NCBI GenBank assembly: GCA_029931975.1
Contig: JAOZQY010000022.1
Span: 1-33,827, forward strand
Length of the DNA: 33,827 nt
Direction: 5' to 3'
DNA from: Bacteroidales bacterium
Lineage (GTDB): Bacteria; Bacteroidota; Bacteroidia; Bacteroidales; GCA-2748055
In this document: positions 23,388 through 33,000 of the stretch, one piece after another
How the letters are laid out: each line of letters opens with the position of its first letter
How positions within the stretch are numbered: the stretch's first letter is position 1
The notes under the pieces: generated by a model
What the model was told of the DNA's origin: nothing
What the model saw: the letters and a program-made list of their open reading frames with translations, nothing else
Databases searched by the model: none
Translations under genes and position numbers: made by a program

Positions 23388-26300
23388 TTAGATTTTCATT
23401 CCAACCACAATCACATCGTCAATCTGATCCAGATCTCCTCTCCAGTGTTCAAACTCTCTGTCGAGCTGCAGGCCCTGCTCACGCATTTCTTTTCCTGCAA
23501 GTGAGATCAACAGATTTTTAAATGGAAGGTATTTGAACTTTTTGCCTTGGGGACCACCAAACTGGTCTGCATAGCCATCAGAAAATATATAGAGATGATC
23601 ACCGGGTTTAAGGTCGATTTTGTGACCGGTAAAAGGATGCATTACCAGGTGAATACTTACAGGCATTTTGTCTGTTTTGTATTCTGTCAGTTCTCCGCCT
23701 CTTACCAGGTAGAGCGAATTATTGGCACCGGCAAATAGAAGACGTTTTTTGTCTTTGTCAACCTTGCAAACCACCATATCCATTCCGTCTTTCGCTGTTC
23801 CGGGGTCTCCTTTCTGGTGCAGGGTTTCAATAATCTGGCTGCGCAATTCATTGAGCAGACTGTCGGGATCTATATCAGGGTGTTTGTTGACGATTTCGTT
23901 CATCAGGGCCATACCCAGCATGCTCATAAAAGCTCCGGGGACCCCATGACCTGTGCAGTCTGCTGCGGCAATATAGAAATGTTTTTCCTGCTGGCTGAAC
24001 CAGTAAAAATCCCCACTAACAATATCCCGTGGTTTATATAAGATAAAGTATTCCGGGAGCCCATCTTTCAGGATATGGGAGGATGGAAGCAATGAGTTCT
24101 GGATGGTCTGCGCGTAGTGGATGCTATCCATGATCGCTTTCTGATGCTGAGCAATCTGATCCCGCTGGAATCTTGCAAAATCACGCTGGGCCTCAATCTC
24201 CGTATTGGCCACTTCCAGCTCATGGGTCCGCTCCCTAACCTGTTGTTCCAGCCTGTCTTTCTGAGCCTTGATGGTTCTGATTCTGATAATATAAAAGAGG
24301 TAAGTGGCTGCAATGAAGGTCAGGATGAGCAGTATTCGAAATACCCATGTATTGTACCAGGCCTTGCGGATGAAAAAGTCATAGTTTTGCGTGTAACCCC
24401 AGATATTGTTTTTCCCTTTTGCCTTGTAGATAAAAGTATATTTACCGGGAGGCAGGTTGTTGTAATACGCTTTATATTCATTTCCCCGGTGGTAGGAGGA
24501 ATACTGATTTCCTGTTCCTCTCAGGTAATATTCATATTCTACCGAAGTTTCATCTGAAAAAGAGAGTGCACTTATTTCGAAAATAAAATTATTTTCATTG
24601 TGTGAAAAGATTTGTTCATTTTCAGGGAGAACAGGGTCCCCGTTAAGAAACATTTTTTCGATGTAGCATACAGGAGCAAAATTCTGAGTCGATTTGGCCC
24701 TGATATTGAAATTGGAAATCCCATGGTAGGTTCCCACCCAGAGCAAATCATTCTGGTCCAGGTAGAGTCCGCCCGGTGTAATCTCATCCCCACTTAGTCC
24801 GTCTTTGGTATTAATGGTGAATTCAAATTCCTGGTTGATGGTATTGAAATAGGAGAATCCTTTATTTGTACCAAGCCAAAGGTAATTCCTGTTTTTTGCA
24901 GGCAAAATCGATTTGATCATCATCTCGCGGTCGAAGGTGGAAAGTTCCATCTGTTCGAAACGATTGTCTCTTACGAGGCCAATTCCACAGTCGGTACCCA
25001 CCCAGATCTTATTTTCCTCCTGGTGGAGTGACCAGATATTACATTCGGTTTGCTGAAGCAGTTCAAATTCTGTCCCGTTAAACTCCACAAAACCCGAGTT
25101 GTTGCCCCCAATTATTTTTCCGTTCACCTCGATAAGCTGAAATATATTGGCGGTAAATTTATTTTTGAGTTCCCTGGGCCGGGAATAGAAGTCGGGAAAA
25201 TAGTAGATAATCCCGTTAATGCCTGTAAGCAGGAACATTTCACCTTTGGATGTTACAAAAATATTTTCAATGCCGTGGGCAATCTGTGTGAAGGGTTTGT
25301 GCCTGACAATCTCCAGTGTTGCGCTGCTTACTTCGAACAGCCCTTTATTGTTGGCCAGCAGAATATTTTCATTGGGCAAGAGGGTCCCTGTGAATTTGGT
25401 GTTGTTCGACCCTATGACGGGGGTGAAGTTCACGGGCTGATCATGATCATAGTAAAAAGCTCCATTGTCAGAAGTGATCCACATTCGCTGCCGCTTATCC
25501 TGAAAAACAGAATAGATGTAACTGTTGATGGTTCCGGGATAAAAATTACGTAATCCCTTGCGGTTGGTCAGACGTTGCAGTCCACCCGAAAAACCAATCC
25601 AGATATTGTCTTCATGATCGATCAGGAAGGAGAGAATCTTGTTGTTTTTAATCCCGATTTCCTGCTCATAAATGATAGGTTCCTGGTCGGTGGAGATGAC
25701 CTGCATAATTTGTGAGTCGGTCACAAGCCAGATGGACCCAAATTTATTGGTGGTGATATCTGAAATAATATTGACAGGGAAATGAAGCCTGTTGTTCAGG
25801 TTTTGAAAGTTGGTTTTTCGGCGATTCTCAATCAGATCTGATAAATGCGCAATGGTGAGGCCATCTCTGGTTGATATCCAGATGCTATCATTGACATCTA
25901 TATAAAGGGAATAACAATCTACGTCACTCAACTGGGTAAGCTGTTCCCCTAGGGGATCAAACATAAACACTCCCTCATTGGAGGCAAAGAGGAGATTTAA
26001 GCTTCCCGGATCTTCCGTGATGCTATAGATGACCCCGGGCAGGGTGGGGTGTTCAGCATTGAGATACCGTGTTTCTCCAGTGTTACTCTCCTGGTAGATC
26101 CCGTCATCGCTGATAAACCACCGCATATCTCTGGAATCGATAAATATATTTTGAAAAGAGAGACCTTCCCAGAGGATTGCCAGGGTTGAATCGCCTGAGA
26201 ATTTTGTGATGCCTCCTGTGGTTGCAAAATACATGGTGCCACTGCTGTCCTGTTCAATGTCCCGGACCGAATTTCCGGGAAGCCCCTGTTCATGATTGAA

Positions 26301-28031
26301 TACCGTCATTTCCCGACCATTGTAGCGAACAGCTCCTGAATTTGTTCCGAACCACATATATCCTTTTTTATCCTGGAAGATTGAAAATATATCCTCCTGG
26401 GGAAGTCCGTCGTTTGCACCATAATTCACGTAGGGTAACTGACCGGTCTGAAAACTCTCGTAGTAGCTGTTAATAAATGCTTCCGGTGCCTGCAGGGTAT
26501 TTCCCCGGAGTGCTTTTATCAGTATACCGATCAATCCCTGTTGTTGTGATCTATGAATGAATTTTTCAACCTCCTTCTGAAGTTTAGGCTGGTCCTTACG
26601 CAGCGCCCAGCTCACATTTACACTTCCCAGTTCTAACTTTGCTTCCAGGTTGGGATACTCCGATAACTCATTAAATGCGTTGTACAGAATGGTATAATCG
26701 GCCTTCCCGGCCAATACATCGGGAATAAAGTTGTTTATATTTTCGTAGTAGTAGTTTGTAATACCGTTCTTTTTCAGCATATCCTCATAAACTGTTCCGC
26801 TACCGGTTACTCCACGAAAATTTTGCAAATCATCCAGGGTTTCAATTTTTGCTTCTTTCCTTGCCATTACAGTGTAGGTGGATGGGTACACCGGAATCAT
26901 ATTGACCTTGTTGGACCTCCAGTCGAGCGGGGCAATGGTCTCACATGCCAGGTCAAAATAATTGAACCATTCAGGGGTGTAAGAGGAGTCTCGTACGACT
27001 TCTCCTTCATCGTTCTCCCAGTATTTTTCAAAATGAGGGGTTACCACAAATTCAAGGGTGACTCCCAGGTAATCAGCAAACTCTTCTGCCAGGGCATGCA
27101 TGAATTGCTTTTGGCCGTTTTCATGGTAAACAAAATCCCGGTCACGGAGAGCTACTACCAGTGTGCGGGAAGCAATGATCTCATCCAGGTCCCGGTGGTA
27201 GCGGTCAAGTTTCAGATTCTTATTGACCCGGTCCAGATAGGAGTGATACGTAATGCCAAAACGTTTAAAAAAAATCTCATCCAGGATTCCGTTACTAGCA
27301 ATGGTCTCGAAAAAATTTTCAACTTCCTTGATCAAAGGGTTGTTCTTTTCAACGGCCCAGGCCGTTTTGCTGATATCGCTTATTGGGAAGGCAATTTTAT
27401 ATTTTTGCCCGCTGTTTGCAATGAAATTCAGGGCCTCATCAGCATCAAGTACAATCCCATATACTTTGCCTTCCTCAATCAGATCTTTGGTTTCTACTGT
27501 GGATCCGGTTCTGATCAATTCAATTTTTTCCCCGAGCGTATTGTTTATTTCTCTGAGGTGCTCGTCGAATGTCGTGGCTCCCATGAAAGCGATTCGCTTA
27601 TTGGAAAGATCAGCAATTCCTCCGGGAATAGTCTCGTTTTTGTTGATGATTAACAATTCGGCAGACTGGAGGGTTTGAGCAAAACCAAAAAGTTTTTTTC
27701 GCCACTCATTAATGGTAAATGTGGAGCAAATAATATCGGAATGCTTGAGTGCATCGGGTGTATACAGGAGATCGGGATTGCTTTTCATGTCGGAAGGAAT
27801 GCTTCCGTTTTTCTTAAAGGCTTCATCCCAATCGATCTCTACTTCAATGAGTTCAACATTGAGATAGCGGGCAAACTCCAGGGCAAGGTCATGGTTGATG
27901 TTCCTCAGGTCGTCGGAAGTAAAAGCCACATATATTTTTCCAGATCGTCTGATTTCATCCAGGCTCCGGCCAAAGACTCCGGCCACAAACAGAAGTAGTA
28001 TAAGAAATAGAGTTTGTCTTTTTAGAAACAT
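23388..28031 (-). CDS. Transmembrane receptor with two periplasmic binding domains, beta-propeller and SpoIIE phosphatase
   Basis: A 1547-residue protein, starting at the ATG at 28031 (MFLKRQTLFLILLLFVAGVFG, signal or anchor) rather than a TTG 15 bases earlier. Domains in order: two tandem SBP_bac_3-type binding folds (about 22-265 and 280-525; each opens like IRRSGKIYVAFTSDD or IIASRTLVVALRDRD); a two-component-regulator propeller (about 535-1110) with repeated W(F/I)GT/S units; a Y_Y_Y-like domain ending in GKYTFIYKAKGKNNIWG; a membrane helix (about 1229-1250); a coiled coil; and a SpoIIE/PP2C phosphatase (about 1305-1547). The phosphatase metal ligands are present (SGDFYW, AADCTGHGVPGAFMS, DGMDMV, FSDGYADQFGG, QIDDVIVVGMK). 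Family logic suggests that ligand binding outside controls dephosphorylation inside. The target is not in the window: no STAS or anti-sigma kinase gene is adjacent. Confidence 0.9.
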   Translation of the reverse strand: MFLKRQTLFLILLLFVAGVFGRSLDEIRRSGKIYVAFTSDDLRNINHDLALEFARYLNVELIEVEIDWDEAFKKNGSIPSDMKSNPDLLYTPDALKHSDIICSTFTINEWRKKLFGFAQTLQSAELLIINKNETIPGGIADLSNKRIAFMGATTFDEHLREINNTLGEKIELIRTGSTVETKDLIEEGKVYGIVLDADEALNFIANSGQKYKIAFPISDISKTAWAVEKNNPLIKEVENFFETIASNGILDEIFFKRFGITYHSYLDRVNKNLKLDRYHRDLDEIIASRTLVVALRDRDFVYHENGQKQFMHALAEEFADYLGVTLEFVVTPHFEKYWENDEGEVVRDSSYTPEWFNYFDLACETIAPLDWRSNKVNMIPVYPSTYTVMARKEAKIETLDDLQNFRGVTGSGTVYEDMLKKNGITNYYYENINNFIPDVLAGKADYTILYNAFNELSEYPNLEAKLELGSVNVSWALRKDQPKLQKEVEKFIHRSQQQGLIGILIKALRGNTLQAPEAFINSYYESFQTGQLPYVNYGANDGLPQEDIFSIFQDKKGYMWFGTNSGAVRYNGREMTVFNHEQGLPGNSVRDIEQDSSGTMYFATTGGITKFSGDSTLAILWEGLSFQNIFIDSRDMRWFISDDGIYQESNTGETRYLNAEHPTLPGVIYSITEDPGSLNLLFASNEGVFMFDPLGEQLTQLSDVDCYSLYIDVNDSIWISTRDGLTIAHLSDLIENRRKTNFQNLNNRLHFPVNIISDITTNKFGSIWLVTDSQIMQVISTDQEPIIYEQEIGIKNNKILSFLIDHEDNIWIGFSGGLQRLTNRKGLRNFYPGTINSYIYSVFQDKRQRMWITSDNGAFYYDHDQPVNFTPVIGSNNTKFTGTLLPNENILLANNKGLFEVSSATLEIVRHKPFTQIAHGIENIFVTSKGEMFLLTGINGIIYYFPDFYSRPRELKNKFTANIFQLIEVNGKIIGGNNSGFVEFNGTEFELLQQTECNIWSLHQEENKIWVGTDCGIGLVRDNRFEQMELSTFDREMMIKSILPAKNRNYLWLGTNKGFSYFNTINQEFEFTINTKDGLSGDEITPGGLYLDQNDLLWVGTYHGISNFNIRAKSTQNFAPVCYIEKMFLNGDPVLPENEQIFSHNENNFIFEISALSFSDETSVEYEYYLRGTGNQYSSYHRGNEYKAYYNNLPPGKYTFIYKAKGKNNIWGYTQNYDFFIRKAWYNTWVFRILLILTFIAATYLFYIIRIRTIKAQKDRLEQQVRERTHELEVANTEIEAQRDFARFQRDQIAQHQKAIMDSIHYAQTIQNSLLPSSHILKDGLPEYFILYKPRDIVSGDFYWFSQQEKHFYIAAADCTGHGVPGAFMSMLGMALMNEIVNKHPDIDPDSLLNELRSQIIETLHQKGDPGTAKDGMDMVVCKVDKDKKRLLFAGANNSLYLVRGGELTEYKTDKMPVSIHLVMHPFTGHKIDLKPGDHLYIFSDGYADQFGGPQGKKFKYLPFKNLLISLAGKEMREQGLQLDREFEHWRGDLDQIDDVIVVGMKI

Positions 28032-28035
28032 GGCA

Positions 28036-28416
28036 TTACTTTTCAAAAAACTCTTTCAGTCCGCCAAAATAGAAAACATCCCATCCATGAATCATATCTT
28101 CATATGCCTCATCGGGAATATTGGTATGATGAAGATCAATTTTTGTGAAATGCCTGTTTGGACGCAGGGAAATGGTCACGATGGATTTCTCTTCCTGATC
28201 GCCAAAAAACCATTCCTGTACGATTTTGCTGTCCTTTTCAAAGGAGATATTAATGCCTTCGATATCCCCATCGAAGAGAGAAAACGGTGTTCCCGGCTCT
28301 TCTTTCATTTCAGCTTTAGCACCCGTCCAGAGGGCAATAGCAAAAGGATTGATAAGTGCAGCATAAATCTCTTCGGGAGAACCTTTGATGCGGTAGTATT
28401 TGCGTAGTTCTTTCAT
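28036..28416 (-). CDS. SRPBCC (START-like/AHSA1-type) domain protein
   Basis: A 126-residue cytosolic protein. YYRIKGSPEEIYAALINPFAIALWTGAKAEM and the C-terminal IPDEAYEDMIHGWDVFYFGGLKEFFEK are characteristic of the helix-grip SRPBCC/AHSA1 superfamily, which binds hydrophobic ligands. It has no active-site signature and the ligand is unknown. It lies four bases before the receptor-phosphatase gene and is probably co-transcribed with it. A promoter-like TATTTTTG on the minus strand (28440-28433) lies 17 bases upstream of the ATG, without a good -33 element. Confidence 0.85.
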   Translation of the reverse strand: MKELRKYYRIKGSPEEIYAALINPFAIALWTGAKAEMKEEPGTPFSLFDGDIEGINISFEKDSKIVQEWFFGDQEEKSIVTISLRPNRHFTKIDLHHTNIPDEAYEDMIHGWDVFYFGGLKEFFEK

Positions 28417-28432
28417 AGTTAACTCAGTTATT

Positions 28433-28440
28433 CAAAAATA
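28433..28440 (-). promoter_or_regulatory. Possible -7 promoter element of the SRPBCC-receptor unit
   Basis: TATTTTTG on the minus strand matches TAnnTTTG and lies 17 bases before the SRPBCC start. No TTTG lies at the usual spacing upstream, and the AT-rich context raises the chance of a random match. Confidence 0.35.
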
Positions 28441-28490
28441 AGGCTTTTTGTGGAATTACCCCCATGCGCAACCATCAGGAAGAAAGTTGC

Positions 28491-28504
28491 ATCATTTAAA
28501 TGAT
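28491..28504. promoter_or_regulatory. 14-bp perfect palindrome in a divergent intergenic region
   Basis: ATCATTTAAATGAT is a perfect palindrome in the 129-base space between the SRPBCC gene (minus) and the DUF3160 gene (plus). It lies 41 bases before the DUF3160 start, where it would overlap a promoter. It could be a regulator-binding site, but AT-rich palindromes also arise by chance. Confidence 0.4.
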
Positions 28505-28545
28505 CAGTATTCTCTTTTTCAGTAACTTGTATTAACATTAACACA

Positions 28546-31122
28546 ATGAGAACTATATCCAGAGTAATTTCGACAGCAATTATTTTCCTGGCTATTTGGA
28601 GTCAGGGATTGGCTCAAAGCACATTCTCCCCGGAAGCCTATATGCAATTTCGTACGCAGCATGTGAATTATACGGCCGGACAATTACTTTCCGATTTTCC
28701 TGCCAGAAATACCTACTATTCTCAAAGGAAGTATCCGGCTTCCCTTCCGGAGATCCCCTGGTTTGATACCCTTGACAGCCATTTTCAATTCACATCCGAT
28801 GAAAAAGAAATCTTAAGTAAGAACTGCTTTATGGTCTCAGAACGGCTAAGTGATTTTAGCTGGACAGATGCATTTATTGATCTTTATGGTAATGACCTGC
28901 CCCTCTTTCTAAGTTCCGATTTTCTTCTTTTCACTTTGCATAATTCCTACGATGCTGTTTTACAGACCATCGAATGGCAGTACCTGGAACCCAATCTGAA
29001 AGAGTTGTTGTTGGCCATGTACAATCGTTTTCCTATGGTAGCAGCCAGTTATGCAGATGAGAGCCGTTTTGAACCGGTCTTGGAAGATGTGGACCTTTAT
29101 ATCTCAGTGGCGCTTTCCCTGGCAGAAGGGAAAAATTATTTTCCTCAGTGGGATACTCCGGAGAAATTCAACCAGGTCATGGAGGCCGTGGCTGCAGAGC
29201 AGATGAGCTGGATGACGCTATTTACAGAGAGCAGGGACCGGAAACTGGATTTTAGCCAGTTCACACCAAGGGGGCATTATAATAAGATCATATATACGCC
29301 CGATGGAGAGCGTACCCTGGAAAATTATTTCAGGGCCATGATGTGGTTGGGACGCATCGATTTTTTGTTGACGGCCCCTCCGAACAACCCCTGGGAGGCT
29401 GACTGGACCAACGATGAGCTTCGGAGAATGCAACTGGGGGCCCTACTTACCAATGAGGTGCTTTACAGTTGCGGAAAACTGGCTAATCTGAACAGGCACG
29501 AAGAGATCATATCATTTATGGTGGGTCCGGACGATAACCTGACTCCTGCTGAACTTCACGAATTAAGTGAAGTATCATTGGATAAGGCTGCTGACCTTTT
29601 TGAGCAGACGGAGTTTGCTGATTTTATGATGGAGCTGAATGCATCGGACGATTATGGGCAGAAGATCATGTCCAATTTCTTTCTCGTAGATCCTGATACC
29701 ACTGATCCTGGAAAGTTGCCCGTATCCTATAAACTACTGGGACAGAAATTCCTGGTGGATTCCTATGTGTTCAGTGAAGTGGTTTTTGACAGGATCGTCT
29801 TTGAGGGAAAGAAGATCTGGCGACCCTTGCCCGATCCACTGGATGCTATGGCGGCTCTGGGAAACGAAGATGCCCTGGCTTTGTTGGAAGGAGAGCTGGA
29901 GCGGTATAAGTATGCAGCCAATATGGCCAGTCTCAAATACCTTATTGAGGAGTATGATGATGATTTCTGGGAGCAGTCTTTGTACAATACCTGGCTGGGT
30001 GCCATAAGGAGCCTGAATCCACCGATTTCCACTAACGGGATGCCCTATTTTATGCTTACTACGGCCTGGCATCAGGAGAAACTTAATACACAACTTACTT
30101 CCTGGGCCCAGTTGAGGCATGATAATATCCTTTACGGGAAACAATCCTATACCGGAGGAACGGGGTGTTCCTACCCTTATACCTATGTGGAACCCTACCC
30201 CGAATTATATGGAAATCTGATGGTTTTTGCTGAGAAGGCTGAAGCTAAGTTCGAAGAAGTTTTACCCGGAGGCCTTGCCTGTAAGGCGCAGATAACCAGT
30301 TATTACAGGAAGTATGCAGTGCTTATGGAGAAGCTGCATGAAATTGCCAGGATGGAGTTGAATGGAACAATGCTCACCGAAAGCCAGGTGATTTTCTTAA
30401 AAACAATGATCAACGATTATATGACTTCCGGCCCCTCTGTCACCGGCTGGTATACAGACCTGTTTTTTGATATTCAGAAGGGTCTCTCCCAGGATTTCAC
30501 CGTGGCTGATGTTCATACGCAGCCAACTGATTACAGTGGAGCTGTTGTTGGAAATGTGTTGCATGTAGGTAATGGTGTTATTAATATGGGTGTCTTCCTG
30601 GCTGAAAACCCATGTAATCCGAAAGAGCTGATGGCCTTTGCCGGTCCGGTTTCTTCTTTTCATACAAGTTTGACTGGGAATTTCAAGCGGCTGACGGACC
30701 AGGAATGGGAGGAGACTTTCTGGTCAGGATACAAGAATTTTCCGGATCGTCCCGACTGGGTAGCAGCCTATTTGCTTAATAAGGATGGAGAGCTGTATGA
30801 TGAAGGCAGGAAATTGAAAGGGGCTTTGTATACGGGGTTAGCACAAGCACAAGAAGAATCTCAACTGGTCGATTATCTCCTGCTGTTTCCAAATCCTGTG
30901 GAAAACGAGGCCCATGTGCGCTTTGTGTTGAAAAGGGATGCTCCTTTCTTCATGGCAGTGTATGATATGACAGGAAGAGTTATGTTTAAAGAAGATACAA
31001 GGATGCTCTACGCGGCCGAACATGATGTGTTAGTTCCGGCCGAAAGTTGGGCCTCCGGCCTCTACCTTGTCAGGATCAATCTGGGCGACTTGTTTTTTAC
31101 CCGGGAACTTGTGGTTCAATAG
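28546..31122 (+). CDS. Secreted DUF3160-family protein with type IX secretion sorting domain
   Basis: An 858-residue exported protein. Signal peptide at 1-23 (cut after GLAQ). The DUF3160 region starts with FMVSERLSDFSWTDAFIDLY and DLPLFLSSDFLLFTLHNSYDAVL (about 96-140) and extends to near 770. It contains a Trp/Tyr-rich middle and the stretch QLRHDNILYGKQSY typical of the family. The last 80 residues (about 778-858; LLLFPNPVENEAHVRF, VYDMTGRVM, GLYLVRI, ELVVQ) are a type A T9SS sorting domain, which directs the protein across the outer membrane and commonly to the cell surface. The function of DUF3160 is unknown. It is monocistronic and converges on the DUF2721 gene with one base between the stops. 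Confidence 0.92.
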   Translation: MRTISRVISTAIIFLAIWSQGLAQSTFSPEAYMQFRTQHVNYTAGQLLSDFPARNTYYSQRKYPASLPEIPWFDTLDSHFQFTSDEKEILSKNCFMVSERLSDFSWTDAFIDLYGNDLPLFLSSDFLLFTLHNSYDAVLQTIEWQYLEPNLKELLLAMYNRFPMVAASYADESRFEPVLEDVDLYISVALSLAEGKNYFPQWDTPEKFNQVMEAVAAEQMSWMTLFTESRDRKLDFSQFTPRGHYNKIIYTPDGERTLENYFRAMMWLGRIDFLLTAPPNNPWEADWTNDELRRMQLGALLTNEVLYSCGKLANLNRHEEIISFMVGPDDNLTPAELHELSEVSLDKAADLFEQTEFADFMMELNASDDYGQKIMSNFFLVDPDTTDPGKLPVSYKLLGQKFLVDSYVFSEVVFDRIVFEGKKIWRPLPDPLDAMAALGNEDALALLEGELERYKYAANMASLKYLIEEYDDDFWEQSLYNTWLGAIRSLNPPISTNGMPYFMLTTAWHQEKLNTQLTSWAQLRHDNILYGKQSYTGGTGCSYPYTYVEPYPELYGNLMVFAEKAEAKFEEVLPGGLACKAQITSYYRKYAVLMEKLHEIARMELNGTMLTESQVIFLKTMINDYMTSGPSVTGWYTDLFFDIQKGLSQDFTVADVHTQPTDYSGAVVGNVLHVGNGVINMGVFLAENPCNPKELMAFAGPVSSFHTSLTGNFKRLTDQEWEETFWSGYKNFPDRPDWVAAYLLNKDGELYDEGRKLKGALYTGLAQAQEESQLVDYLLLFPNPVENEAHVRFVLKRDAPFFMAVYDMTGRVMFKEDTRMLYAAEHDVLVPAESWASGLYLVRINLGDLFFTRELVVQ

Positions 31123-31123
31123 T

Positions 31124-31600
31124 TTAATCGATGGATTTATAAACTTCGGAGATCTCGATCTTAACGATGCGGTAGCCTTTCCAGACCTCGATGGCGGCAA
31201 AGATAATTCCCATAAAAACTGCAAACATTCCTGCATAGAAAAAGGCAACGATCAGCCAGTCAAATCCGAGACTGGTTTTATTTATGGTTACCCCGATTAA
31301 TACGGAGCTGACGATAAAGAGCGCCACCGCCAGTGAGTAGCTAAAAACAGCATTTCGAACCAGGGAAATGCGGCCGATCAGGTGGCTGATCTGGAGTTCT
31401 ATATTATTTATACGGGTGCTGTCATTTTCATCAATCTTCTCCTGGTGAAAAATCTTTCGTTTCTCTTCATTTAGCAGCCGGATACGATTGACCACCAGGC
31501 TGTATTTGTTGTTCATGCCAAGCAGAAGCAGTCCGCAGGCTGAAATCATTAATCCGGGTGCCAGCATCCCCTGGATTAATTGAACAATGGGAGTCTCCAT
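31124..31600 (-). CDS. DUF2721 family membrane protein
   Basis: A 158-residue inner-membrane protein with three predicted helices (about 9-28, 84-106, 114-138). The pattern APGLMISACGLLLLGMNNKYSLVVNRIRLLNEEKRKIF at the start is the DUF2721 signature (P-x-L-x-x-S, then NR..VVNRIR). A charged cytoplasmic-type linker (about 38-78) separates the first helix from the hairpin of the last two. No catalytic motif is known. Its own unit probably starts within 31601-31695, where I see no clear promoter. Confidence 0.85.
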   Translation of the reverse strand: METPIVQLIQGMLAPGLMISACGLLLLGMNNKYSLVVNRIRLLNEEKRKIFHQEKIDENDSTRINNIELQISHLIGRISLVRNAVFSYSLAVALFIVSSVLIGVTINKTSLGFDWLIVAFFYAGMFAVFMGIIFAAIEVWKGYRIVKIEISEVYKSID

Positions 31601-31695
31601 TACATGAGTGTTTGTTATTGCAAATGTTGCGATTAAATGTGGAATTCACAAGATCTGGGGGAGCCAGAGGGACAGGTGAACCCTGGGCGGGATAA

Positions 31696-32988
31696 TTAAT
31701 TCTCGTCTCTGAAGAACAATTCTTCCTTCAGTGTAACAATCCGGTCCTCTACAATGGCTCTGACTGAGATACCCTGGTTGCTTGTTTCCTTTTCCGGGAT
31801 CCGATCCAGGGCATCAATGTAGCGCTGGTAATCTACCAGGGCCGCTTTTGATTGCTGAAGGCTATTGTCGAGGATGGAGGCCATATAGTATAGCGACATG
31901 GCATTGGCTGAATCTGCCTCCCAGGCCTGCTCATACAGGGTATAAGCCTCGTTATACTGCATCTCGAGCCGTTTGATATTTCCCTGTTCGGAATAGATAC
32001 GGGAGACAATTGAGGGATCGGGCTGCATCAGTTCCAGGGATCTGTTCAGGTAGTACATGGCTTCCTTTTTCCTGGTGGTGGTGGCCAGGCTGGCCCCAAG
32101 GAAAAAGTAGATTTCTGCATCTAGGGTGTCTTTTTTCAAAGCGAAATTTAGAGCTTCAATGGCCGATGCAAAGTCTACCCGCAGGTAATGAGAGATCCCC
32201 TTGAATTTTAATGTAAAAGCGGTGGAGTCGCCCAGTTGATTGGCATATTCTAAATAGCGCACGGCAGTTTCTGGTTCACCGGTCTTATAATAGGCATAGC
32301 CAAGGAGCTTGCTGAATTTAATACTGGTGGTATCGATTCCCAACATGGCTTTGCAGATGGGGATGGACTTCCAGGCATTTTTTGACTGGATATACCAGTT
32401 TGCCAGGGCAAAGGCGGCTTTTTGGTTTTCCGGGTAATAGTGATAGGCTTGTTCATAGCAAACCACAGCTCTTGTATGGTGGTGCCGGTTCAGGATATCT
32501 CCCATCATCATCAGGCTGCTCAGGTTCAGGGAATCGATGGCCAGGACCTGGTTCAGTGCACGCTCAGCTTCTCTATATTGCTGACTGAAAGAGGCCATTT
32601 CGGCCAGCTTCAACCAGGAGGCCACATCTGTACTATCGGATTGCACAAGCTGGGTGTAGCTGATTTTGGCTTCTACATAGTTTCCTGCATCAAAATATTC
32701 TCTGGCCAGCATACGACGAAGTCTAAGCTCACCGGGATGATGTGTTAGTGCGTGTTGAAGGGTTCCAATGGCCTTCGTGGGCTGTCCAAGCTGTGTCTCT
32801 GAGAGCGCCTTCAGGTAGAAGTTGTAATATGCAGTATCGCCCGATGCAATCAAGGAGGTTGAAGCATCGATTACATCTTGGTAACCACCGGAATAGTAGA
32901 GGTCAGAAAGCTTATTCTGGGCCAGAATGGAAAAACAGGGTGCAAAAACAAAAATTGCTGCAAGAAGGAGATGTTGAGCGTGTTTCAT
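31696..32988 (-). CDS. Exported tetratricopeptide-repeat protein
   Basis: A 430-residue protein with a signal peptide (1-24, MKHAQHLLLAAIFVFAPCFSILAQ) followed by about ten TPR-like helix pairs. The 34-residue pattern with conserved small residues recurs, for example AIGTLQHALTHHPGELRLRR, AERALNQVLAIDSLNLSSLM and AIEALNFALKKDTLDAEIYFFLG. Such proteins are scaffolds in the periplasm. The terminal segment (about 390-430) is charged and not a repeat. A hairpin and 54 bases separate it from the M56-TonB gene upstream; reduced read-through from that gene is possible. The partner is unknown. Confidence 0.9.
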   Translation of the reverse strand: MKHAQHLLLAAIFVFAPCFSILAQNKLSDLYYSGGYQDVIDASTSLIASGDTAYYNFYLKALSETQLGQPTKAIGTLQHALTHHPGELRLRRMLAREYFDAGNYVEAKISYTQLVQSDSTDVASWLKLAEMASFSQQYREAERALNQVLAIDSLNLSSLMMMGDILNRHHHTRAVVCYEQAYHYYPENQKAAFALANWYIQSKNAWKSIPICKAMLGIDTTSIKFSKLLGYAYYKTGEPETAVRYLEYANQLGDSTAFTLKFKGISHYLRVDFASAIEALNFALKKDTLDAEIYFFLGASLATTTRKKEAMYYLNRSLELMQPDPSIVSRIYSEQGNIKRLEMQYNEAYTLYEQAWEADSANAMSLYYMASILDNSLQQSKAALVDYQRYIDALDRIPEKETSNQGISVRAIVEDRIVTLKEELFFRDEN

Positions 32989-33000
32989 GAGTAGAAAATA

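Noticed and set aside
26823-27653. Long antisense open frame (276 codons) inside the receptor-phosphatase gene
   Set aside because: It lies wholly opposite a well-supported domain-coding region (solute-binding folds) and its product shows no recognisable domain. It is a mirror effect of codon use.
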